The notes beneath the pieces are model-generated. The model had not been told where the DNA came from and made no database searches. It worked only from the letters and a program-made list of their open reading frames with translations. From assembly GCA_041689995.1 (NCBI GenBank), contig JBDNFD010000025.1, forward strand, positions 1 to 53,075: DNA of 53,075 nucleotides, in the 5' to 3' direction. Numbering within the stretch: position 1 is the first letter of the stretch; each line of letters opens with the position of its first letter. Below are positions 10,940 through 18,145 of the stretch, piece by piece. The translations under genes were made by a program, and so were the position numbers. The DNA is from DASSWG01 sp041689995. GTDB lineage: Bacteria; Bacteroidota; Bacteroidia; Flavobacteriales; Flavobacteriaceae.

Positions 10940-11248
10940 TTAGCATTGGCTTTTTGGTCTATTCATAAACAAGCTTGCAATAAGTCCAATTCCCACAATC
11001 ACGTCCACTATATTCCAAATTTGCCTTCCAAGTGCTATTTTAAAAAACGGTTGAAAGAGTAGGGCAAGTCCACCATAAATAATCATTTCAGTTTTCTTAT
11101 TCTCTTCGTTTGCTATATAAGCCAAAATTCCAAATCCGATTAATGCCACAAAACGCACAAATTGATAAAATCCGTAAGGCATATCCAACAAGCATAAAAA
11201 CAGCAATACTGCTAATCCAATTTTTATTATTGTTCCGCTACTCTTCAT
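10940..11248 (-). CDS. DUF6804-like small membrane protein
   Basis: A 102-residue protein with about four hydrophobic helices. Its conserved-looking core (LDMPYGFYQFVRF and LFQPFFKIALGRQIWNIVDV) resembles the DUF6804 family of small uncharacterised membrane proteins; the name is from memory of the motif and is not searched. It is the last gene of the eight-gene accessory operon, and its start overlaps the end of the TerB-like gene by 11 bases, which suggests coupled translation. Its function is unknown. The position suggests a membrane component of the module, possibly paired with TerB. Confidence 0.7.
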   Translation of the reverse strand: MKSSGTIIKIGLAVLLFLCLLDMPYGFYQFVRFVALIGFGILAYIANEENKKTEMIIYGGLALLFQPFFKIALGRQIWNIVDVIVGIGLIASLFMNRPKSQC

Positions 11249-11777
11249 TTTCGTCTTTAAGATTCTTCAAAATATCGGAATCAATTTCACTTATTAATTC
11301 AAATTCTGGTAAAACTTGTGTGTCAAAAAAGTCGTCTTGAAGTCTTGATAAGTATGATTCGCTAATAATATCTTGTTCTAAATATTCCTCAAATTCAGGA
11401 TTCTTTTCAAGAATTAGTTCATTGCCAATTTTTAATTTTGAACGAATGACTTTAAAAAATTTAATTTCGTTGTATTCAACCTTTTCATCCGCTTTGATGG
11501 TTTCAATTGCAACTTCTACCAATTTTAATTCATTAGCTTCTGATAATTCAGTGGTTGTAAGTTCATTGAAGTAACTTTTTAAAAACTGATGTCCATCTTT
11601 GTTAATTGCAAGCAATAAGGTGTCCAATTCGGCGTTAATATCCATTTCGCCAAAGGTTTTGTTTTCCTTGTGCAATTTTTTAATCAATTTTACTTCACGC
11701 TTATCAATATCACCATCACAAGCCATACAGGAAAACGCAGTCTTTAGTAATAGTTTGTTAAAGTTTAATGTTTCCAT
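11238..11777 (-). CDS. TerB-like domain protein
   Basis: A 179-residue, mainly helical acidic protein. The segment MACDGDIDKREVKLIKKL near residues 18-35 matches the TerB/DjlA acidic motif (xDGxIxxxE), and a second helical repeat contains TIKADEKVEYNEIKFFKVI, again with the acidic pattern. TerB-type domains bind metal ions and occur in membrane-linked stress and conflict systems with kinases, ATPases and chaperones. Only one base separates it from the kinase-AAA gene upstream. No signal peptide is present, so it is cytoplasmic. It could work as an adaptor between the soluble parts and the membrane protein encoded next. Confidence 0.72.
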   Translation of the reverse strand: METLNFNKLLLKTAFSCMACDGDIDKREVKLIKKLHKENKTFGEMDINAELDTLLLAINKDGHQFLKSYFNELTTTELSEANELKLVEVAIETIKADEKVEYNEIKFFKVIRSKLKIGNELILEKNPEFEEYLEQDIISESYLSRLQDDFFDTQVLPEFELISEIDSDILKNLKDENEE

Positions 11778-11778
11778 A

Positions 11779-13560
11779 TTAATTATTTTTAAAACCTATT
11801 CTTGGTCGTTCATTAGTGTTTTCTGCTAAACCTTCCATTTTAGCTTTTATATCTATGTAACTGTTCAATTCTTTGAGAGTAATTGATGGTCGATTGATAT
11901 TAATTGTTTCTAATAATATTTCTTTTGAAATTCTCGATTTCATTTTTAACGCCTTCCTCGAAGCTTCATCACATAGGAATTTTATATCACTTGAAACATA
12001 GTTTTCTGTTGCTTTGGCTAAAACATTATAATCTAAACCAATTTCTCTTGGTCGTTTTTCCAAATACAGTTTAAACATCAACTCACGAGCTTCAAAGTCA
12101 GGCGGTGGTAAATAAATTACTTTATCCAAACGACCTGCTCTTAAAATTGCTGGGTCAATTGAATTAGGTCTATTAGTTGCTCCAATAATAAAAACGCCAT
12201 CATCTCCACAATTATTCATTTGTGCTAAAAATTCATTTACAGCACTTGTGTTCATATGGTTTACATTTGAATCATTCCGATTAGGAACCATTGCATCTAA
12301 TTCATCTATAAAAATGATACTTGGTGCATTTTCACGAGCTTCATCAAAAAGGTTCTTAATATTTTCTTGTGAAGCGTTAACAAATTTGCTCTGAATATCA
12401 GAAGGTTTTATTTGATAGAAATTAAATCCAATTTCTTCAGTCATTCTTTCAGCAAAAAAGGTTTTTCCACAACCTGGTGGGCCATAGAGCAACATTCCGT
12501 TTGGAATCGTTAATCCATATTCAGCATATCGTTCTTTATCATTCAAAGCATCAATTACATCTAATTGAATGGTGTCTTTTAGTTCCTGCATTCCTGCAAT
12601 AGCCTTAAATCCTTGACCGTTTTTTAGATTCTTTAGTTTTGGCTTGGATGATTCTTGTGTATTTGAGAGATGCTTAACTTCTAATTCTCCATTAATGGTT
12701 TGGATAAATTCCTTTACATTCTTAAAGCGATTTTCAGCATTGGGTTGTAAAGACTTACTGATAATGTTTAAAGTATTCTCATCAATTATGGATTCGGAAC
12801 TGTCAAGTTTTAAAGGTTTTTTACGTTCTTCCAAAACAGCATCTTCTAACTTTATTTTATCGGATTTGTACTTTGAAATTTCAACGAACCAAGGTGGTAA
12901 ACCAAAAAGCAAATGATAATATAATGCTCCAACGGAAAATACATCACTTTGTCCAGAAAAGACTTTGTTGAAATTTTCGTTGGCTTGATAAAAAGGATTC
13001 AATCCTTCTTTTAAAAAGTCTTTATTTGATTGGTTTAAGTATCGAGCATAACCAAAGTCAATAATTTTAGGAATGACGACTTTACCTGATAAATCTGTCA
13101 TAATATTCAAGTTCGTTATATCATTATGAATGATTGGGTTGTCGAGATTATGTAAATAGTTCAATCCATTTAAAACGCCTGAAATAATATCCTTGGCTTC
13201 ATAAGGATTGAACGTTTGCTCTCGTTTCATTTTATCGGCTAATGTTTCGCCACTTATAAAATCGAGAATTACAAAAGCATATTTTTGATTTTCTAAAAGT
13301 AATTCTCCATTATTGCAATAGGCAACTAAATTTGGATGTTTGATATTCTTTAGAATTGCTATTTCAAGAATATCACCATTACTATCAAATTGCGTTCTAT
13401 CCAATTTCGAGTACGAAAAAAGTTTTAACAATTTTGTTTTTCCTTCTTGGTCTTTTACACGGTAGGTTTCCGCATAGCTTCCTTTTTTAAGGAAGAACGT
13501 TACCTTGTATTTATCGCCAATCGTTTGGCCTTTGGATAATATGTAATTGGTCTTATTCAT
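11779..13560 (-). CDS. Protein kinase-AAA+ ATPase fusion
   Basis: A 593-residue protein with two enzymatic halves. The N-terminal Ser/Thr-type kinase (about 17-290) has the beta3 lysine K46, a probable alphaC glutamate E66, catalytic D147 in an HND (not HRD) motif, N152 and DFG at 168-170, so it keeps the residues needed for phosphotransfer. The glycine loop is weak (KKGSYA). The C-terminal classical AAA+ domain (about 320-560) has Walker A GPPGCGKT 360-367, Walker B IIFIDE 415-420, sensor 1 GATNRP 460-465 and arginine finger region GRLDK. The AAA part resembles the CDC48/FtsH/katanin group without a protease. Its start overlaps the KilA-N stop by one base (TAATG). Confidence 0.9.
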   Translation of the reverse strand: MNKTNYILSKGQTIGDKYKVTFFLKKGSYAETYRVKDQEGKTKLLKLFSYSKLDRTQFDSNGDILEIAILKNIKHPNLVAYCNNGELLLENQKYAFVILDFISGETLADKMKREQTFNPYEAKDIISGVLNGLNYLHNLDNPIIHNDITNLNIMTDLSGKVVIPKIIDFGYARYLNQSNKDFLKEGLNPFYQANENFNKVFSGQSDVFSVGALYYHLLFGLPPWFVEISKYKSDKIKLEDAVLEERKKPLKLDSSESIIDENTLNIISKSLQPNAENRFKNVKEFIQTINGELEVKHLSNTQESSKPKLKNLKNGQGFKAIAGMQELKDTIQLDVIDALNDKERYAEYGLTIPNGMLLYGPPGCGKTFFAERMTEEIGFNFYQIKPSDIQSKFVNASQENIKNLFDEARENAPSIIFIDELDAMVPNRNDSNVNHMNTSAVNEFLAQMNNCGDDGVFIIGATNRPNSIDPAILRAGRLDKVIYLPPPDFEARELMFKLYLEKRPREIGLDYNVLAKATENYVSSDIKFLCDEASRKALKMKSRISKEILLETININRPSITLKELNSYIDIKAKMEGLAENTNERPRIGFKNN

Positions 13561-14378
13561 TAATTGGCCAATTTTTTAAACGAGTCATTCTCTAAAAGTG
13601 ATTTCATTTGCATAATGGCTACTTTATTCAATTGAATTAATCTGTCTTTTTGCGACAAGCCTTGTTCTATTAACAAAGCATTGATACTTTCCATATTGCT
13701 CAAAACAACCAACTGCTCGATATTGGCTCCATCTCGCATATTTCCTTTGGCGTTAGGGTTCATTTTTTTCCATTGCTTCGCTGTAATTCCAAAAAGAGCT
13801 ACATTCAATAAATCAGCTTCATTTGCATAAGTAAAATTGATTTGAGTTTTTGAAATTAGATTTGGAATGATATTTTCCTTAATAGCATCAGTATGAATTT
13901 TATAATTGATTTTAGAAAGGGTTCTTTGTAAATTCCATTCTAGGTTTAAGCGATTACTTTCGTCTTCTTTTAATCTTTTGAATTCTTTAATTAAGTACAC
14001 CTTAAATTCTGCGCTTATCCACATTCCGAACTCAAAAGCGATATCAGAATGAGCATAAGAACCGCCATATCGACCTGCCTTAGCTTTTAATCCAATAGCA
14101 TTTGTCTTAGATACCCATTCTTTAACACTTAATTTATAGCTATTCAAACCGGCTTGACTTTTAATTATGGCGAATTCGCCATAATTAAAATCCGGATTAT
14201 AAACAGATTCCCAAACGCCTAAAAATTCAACGGTATTTCTATTTCTTAACCAATCTGAAATAAAAAAGTCACCATCTTTTGATTTTAGCATATCCGTTAA
14301 GGAAATGAAATCTCCAACCTCTTCACTAAGTATAGTTACTGTACTTCCTTTTACTTCTATTGTCTTTTTTTTTGCCAT
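13560..14378 (-). CDS. KilA-N domain protein
   Basis: A 272-residue protein. The N-terminal half (about 10-120) is a KilA-N DNA-binding-type domain, recognised from DFISLTDMLKSKDGDFFISDWLRNR, TVEFLGVWE and the GRYGGSYAHSDIAFEFGMWIS block. The C-terminal half is helical with a KITAKQWKK-like segment (ITAKQWKKMNP) and may mediate oligomerisation. KilA-N domains are common in phage and large DNA virus regulators and also appear in bacterial conflict loci. It lies inside the operon, 13 bases after a truncated paralogue and coupled to the kinase-AAA gene. Likely role: DNA or nucleic acid recognition for the module (inference). Confidence 0.85.
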   Translation of the reverse strand: MAKKKTIEVKGSTVTILSEEVGDFISLTDMLKSKDGDFFISDWLRNRNTVEFLGVWESVYNPDFNYGEFAIIKSQAGLNSYKLSVKEWVSKTNAIGLKAKAGRYGGSYAHSDIAFEFGMWISAEFKVYLIKEFKRLKEDESNRLNLEWNLQRTLSKINYKIHTDAIKENIIPNLISKTQINFTYANEADLLNVALFGITAKQWKKMNPNAKGNMRDGANIEQLVVLSNMESINALLIEQGLSQKDRLIQLNKVAIMQMKSLLENDSFKKLAN

Positions 14379-14391
14379 TTTAATGCGTTTT

Positions 14392-14628
14392 TCAATTTCT
14401 AATTGTACCGAATTCGACCACTTTAAAATCTAAATTGTACAATTGCTCCCAAGTGCCTAAAAATTCAAGAGTAGTACGTGTTCTAATCCAATTCTTAATA
14501 ATATCAGCAGCTCTGCCACTTCCGTCTTTGGCATTTGCCATATCCGTAATACAGATATAATCAGAATATTTTGCAAGAGATAAATTGATTACCGCACCTT
14601 GAACTTCTATTTGTTTTGTTTTTGCCAT
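14392..14628 (-). CDS. Truncated KilA-N paralogue
   Basis: A 78-residue reading frame that aligns with the first part of the neighbouring KilA-N protein: MAKTKQIEVQG against MAKKKTIEVKG, YICITDMANAKDG against FISLTDMLKSKDG, and LEFLGTWEQLYNLDF against VEFLGVWESVYNPDF. It stops at the point where the neighbour continues with the GRYGGSYAHSDIAFEFG half, and only 13 bases then separate it from the complete copy. The start at 14628 is chosen by similarity to the paralogue; a longer in-frame ATG at 14646 would overlap the Hsp70 gene. It is either a partial-duplication relic or a short regulator retaining only the helix-strand part. Confidence 0.6.
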   Translation of the reverse strand: MAKTKQIEVQGAVINLSLAKYSDYICITDMANAKDGSGRAADIIKNWIRTRTTLEFLGTWEQLYNLDFKVVEFGTIRN

Positions 14629-14635
14629 AAAATTT

Positions 14636-17188
14636 TTACACTTCAAGAATGCATTTGCTATTACAACCTAGTGTCCCACATTCTGGACAAGGAACATCAG
14701 GATCGTCAATTTGTAATTCAATAAGAGAAACAACTACGGGATGCAATTCATCTACAGCTGGATTTTCTCCAATAATTTGCAAGCCTTTATTTAAAAGTGT
14801 TCTCGCTCTGCCACTGTCTTTCCAATTGTATGAACCAAAATTGTCATTGTGATGTCTTACAAAATTGATTAATTGATATATCAATGTTAATTGAACAAAG
14901 AAACTGTTAATTTCTTCTAAAAGTGCATTACCAATTTTCACGTCTTTAGCTTTTATAACTTCTTCTAATTGGGAACGGAATTGATTAACAACTTGCGTAG
15001 TTTTGTCATTTCCTAAATCATTGTTCACTTTTTCCAAACGGTAAAACTCTTCCTTTAAAGTTTCTTCTAATTTTGGCCATTCGGTTGTTTCGTTTAATTC
15101 GTCAATCGCTTTTAACGATTTTCTCAAATTGGTTAAAACTTCCTGTTTGCCATCTACATCATTTTTATTATTCTCAAAAGATTTCTCCAACTGTTTTAAT
15201 TCAGTTTCAATGTTTTGAAGTTTGGAATTATCAGAATTTCCGCCTTGTTTTAGTTCAGCAACGCTTCCTATTGCTTTTCTTATTTCATTTGCCAACCAAG
15301 AAGTTTCAATGGATGTTTTGGTGCTATCCACCTCTATTTCTGTTGAATAATCTAAATAAGGAAAATAGGCAGTAACAGTTATTTTTTCTGACCTATCAAT
15401 ATTTACCGTTAAATCAACATCACTATTTTCTGGCAGTAAAGAAGGTAAATCTGCTCCGCTAATTCTTATATCAGTTACGTGTTCATTATAAATTGCTCTA
15501 GTACCTTCAGATGCGTGTTCGCCTTCATAAACTGGTATCTTGATAAAATCAGAATCCATTCCTGGGCGAATTTGCTTTTGAGTTTTGAGTCCATTTCTCG
15601 TTCCGACTGCTGGAATGGATTGATTTTTTTCTAAACCTTTAATGGTTTTGAAACGCACTTTGCCTGTTGTTCTATCTTTCAATTCTATTCCTACATTGTA
15701 AGGCAATGTTGCAGAGCCAATTTTTGACCCTTGAATAACGCTAAAACTTGAAGGCTCACTTTCTAAAATATTACCTTTATCATCAAAGAGGATAACTTCA
15801 AAAATATTGGTTTTGCCTTCGTTTAGTTGAATTTCAACCACTTCACCAATTGTATTTATTTCTATTTTCCCACTTGACCAAGCTTTGTCGCCTCTTGTAA
15901 CTTCCGCAAATACTTTTTCAGGAATGTCTCCTTCGGTTTTATCTGCTAAAATTTTGATAGATAATGGTAAATCCAATTCAACTGTTGATGATTGGTGATA
16001 TAACTCAAGTTGAATTTTAGTTTTATCTCTTGTTTGTTCTCTTACTTCCTCTGAAACATCAACAGTAGAAGCATATAATGCAGCCCCTTTTGAAACTACG
16101 GTCATTGGGTCAGCACTTGTGTCAGGTTTACAAATTTGCCCTTCTAACATTTTTCTTAATAAAGGTGACTTTGTAGGCCCACCGACAAGTATTAGTGAAT
16201 CTAAGGTCGAACCTTTTAAGTTATTTCTTTCTAAAAGACTATTACTTACATTTATAGCTTTTTGAAAAACAGGTGAGAGGGCTCTTTCAATATCTGCTTG
16301 TGTAACTGTAATATTCAATTCAAATTCTTCTCCTTCATCATCTACTCCGGGGATATCTCCTAAATCCGATAAAATATCGTGAGTTACTTTAGATGACATT
16401 TCGATTTTTGTTTCTTCTGCGTAAAATTTCATTGCATTACGTAGGATTTGTTTTTTAGTATCGTCAGCTAAAATGGAATCAATAACAAATTTATCTTGAA
16501 TATGAGGTAATATGATTTCATCTACAATTGCCAAGTCCAAATTTTTGCCGCCAAGATAGCTGTCACCTTCGGTATCAATCACTTTCATAATTCCTTCTTC
16601 AACTTTCAAAAGTGCAGCATCAAATGTTCCACCACCAAAGTCAAATACTAACCAAAATCCATCTTTTTTCTTGGAATCTAATCCGTAAGCCATTGATGCT
16701 GCAACCGGCTCTTGTAATAATTCAATATGATTGAAACCTGCTAATTTAGCAGCTTCTCTTGTTGCTTCTTTTTGATTGTTCTTGAACGCTGCTGGAATTG
16801 TTATAACAATAGAATTAATATTTTCATCTTTCACAAAATATTTCAATGTTTTTAGGACTTCTGCTGATAATTCTTCCGATGTCAATTCTTTTTCGAGATT
16901 GGAGCTTGAATATGATTTATTAGTGCCCATCGTTCTTTTAAACTCAATAAATGAATTGGAATTTTCATCATCCCAATTTTTCATCGCTTTGAGTTTTTCT
17001 CTTTTAAGTATATTGAAAGCACTTTCACCTACCTGTATAGCTTTTCTCCTGTTTATTGAAATACAAGAAGGCATAGTATCTGAGTCTCTATCAGTTTTTT
17101 TAATGGTTGGTTCCCCATTTTCCATTCTGGAAATTGCGGAATTGGTAGTTCCTAAATCAATTCCGTAGTCAATTTTTGTTCTTGCCAT
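14636..17188 (-). CDS. Divergent Hsp70 (DnaK-like) with C-terminal zinc knuckle
   Basis: An 850-residue Hsp70, against about 635 for housekeeping DnaK. The nucleotide-binding domain (1-380) is well kept: phosphate loop GIDLGTTN 9-16, second phosphate loop DFGGGTFD 183-190 and adenosine loop LVGGPTKS near 334-341. An extra beta-rich segment (about 385-490) separates it from a recognisable substrate-binding beta domain (about 490-622). A long charged helical region follows (about 630-790), and the protein ends in a four-cysteine motif (C834, C837, C842, C846). The usual EEVD-like or disordered lid tail is absent. It lies directly downstream of the GrpE-like gene (13 bases). This is a dedicated accessory Hsp70, not the cell's main DnaK. 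Confidence 0.9.
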   Translation of the reverse strand: MARTKIDYGIDLGTTNSAISRMENGEPTIKKTDRDSDTMPSCISINRRKAIQVGESAFNILKREKLKAMKNWDDENSNSFIEFKRTMGTNKSYSSSNLEKELTSEELSAEVLKTLKYFVKDENINSIVITIPAAFKNNQKEATREAAKLAGFNHIELLQEPVAASMAYGLDSKKKDGFWLVFDFGGGTFDAALLKVEEGIMKVIDTEGDSYLGGKNLDLAIVDEIILPHIQDKFVIDSILADDTKKQILRNAMKFYAEETKIEMSSKVTHDILSDLGDIPGVDDEGEEFELNITVTQADIERALSPVFQKAINVSNSLLERNNLKGSTLDSLILVGGPTKSPLLRKMLEGQICKPDTSADPMTVVSKGAALYASTVDVSEEVREQTRDKTKIQLELYHQSSTVELDLPLSIKILADKTEGDIPEKVFAEVTRGDKAWSSGKIEINTIGEVVEIQLNEGKTNIFEVILFDDKGNILESEPSSFSVIQGSKIGSATLPYNVGIELKDRTTGKVRFKTIKGLEKNQSIPAVGTRNGLKTQKQIRPGMDSDFIKIPVYEGEHASEGTRAIYNEHVTDIRISGADLPSLLPENSDVDLTVNIDRSEKITVTAYFPYLDYSTEIEVDSTKTSIETSWLANEIRKAIGSVAELKQGGNSDNSKLQNIETELKQLEKSFENNKNDVDGKQEVLTNLRKSLKAIDELNETTEWPKLEETLKEEFYRLEKVNNDLGNDKTTQVVNQFRSQLEEVIKAKDVKIGNALLEEINSFFVQLTLIYQLINFVRHHNDNFGSYNWKDSGRARTLLNKGLQIIGENPAVDELHPVVVSLIELQIDDPDVPCPECGTLGCNSKCILEV

Positions 17189-17201
17189 TTTTTAATGTTT
17201 T

Positions 17202-18143
17202 TTATTCTCCTATGCTAACTTCAATTTGAGCTGCTTGTATCATCTCTCCTTTAAAGTTTACTTGTGGTTTTATAATTCGTGTAATAATTTCTTTTCCTAT
17301 TTCTATGTTTTCACTTGGGATAAAATTCGCAGTCACTTTCATGCCTTCATTATATTCCTTCCCTATCATTTCAACTAATTCATACCCATTGGCTGCAAAG
17401 TTATCTTGAATACGTTTGACAGATGCATTCAGCTGATTCAATCCCATTGTATTCTGATCCATTCTGCTCAAATTTTTATGAATCCTTATAATTTCATCCG
17501 CCACTTTTAAAGCCAATGAATGGTCTGCTTTTTCTTTTGTTGCAGCTGGCTGTGAGTTTCTTTCTTCTTGCTTTAGCTTTAATTGTGTTTCTAAAACTTC
17601 AACCAATTTATTATCCAACTTCACGCTTTCTTCTTCTAATGAAGTTTTGGTATTTCTGATTTGAGTTTCTACATCAGTCTTGCTTGATTTGATACGTTTG
17701 CCCAATAACCAATAAACCAAACCACCTAATAGAAGAGTTACCAAAGTAGCAATAATCCAATACAAGCGGTTCTTTTCTACACTACTATCCAATTGGGCTA
17801 TTTGAGTATCCGTTTTTTGTCGTGTTTCTTGAATTTTAGTTCCAAGTTCATTGGAATTGGTTACAATGTTTTGACTGTTAGTTTGAGTGAGTTGGCTCAA
17901 ACTATCAATAGAAGTATTTAGGCTATTATTCTCGTTTTGTAATTCTTCAATAGTCTTGCTTTGCTTTCCAAGTGTATAGTTTTGATTATTTAACTTTTTG
18001 GTTAAAGCGTTTATTTCTTGACGCTGTTGAAATACATTGTATTTTATAGTTGGTATTTCTTTAACCAAAATAGAATCTTGTTGCTGTTGAGCAAAAAGAT
18101 TTGTCGCTCCGAAAAAGAGAGCTATAAGTAAAGTTTTCTTCAT
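17202..18143 (-). CDS. Membrane-anchored coiled-coil protein with GrpE-like C-terminus
   Basis: A 313-residue protein with an N-terminal signal peptide (MKKTLLIALFFGATNLFAQ), a predicted periplasmic coiled coil (about 36-125), one membrane helix (127-147) and a cytoplasmic helical linker. The last 105 residues (208-312) are laid out like GrpE: a long helix, then NGYELVEMIGKEYNEGM, then IITRIIKPQVNFKGEMIQAAQIEVSIG, which parallels the GrpE beta-domain pattern of G-V-x-x-I, FDP-x-x-H and KGY-x-x-x-x-x-LRPA-x-V-x-V. GrpE proteins are Hsp70 nucleotide exchange factors and normally soluble. Lying immediately before the Hsp70 gene, it may be that Hsp70's membrane-bound exchange factor. The GrpE relation is my pattern reading and is not confirmed. 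Confidence 0.65.
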   Translation of the reverse strand: MKKTLLIALFFGATNLFAQQQQDSILVKEIPTIKYNVFQQRQEINALTKKLNNQNYTLGKQSKTIEELQNENNSLNTSIDSLSQLTQTNSQNIVTNSNELGTKIQETRQKTDTQIAQLDSSVEKNRLYWIIATLVTLLLGGLVYWLLGKRIKSSKTDVETQIRNTKTSLEEESVKLDNKLVEVLETQLKLKQEERNSQPAATKEKADHSLALKVADEIIRIHKNLSRMDQNTMGLNQLNASVKRIQDNFAANGYELVEMIGKEYNEGMKVTANFIPSENIEIGKEIITRIIKPQVNFKGEMIQAAQIEVSIGE

Positions 18144-18145
18144 AA

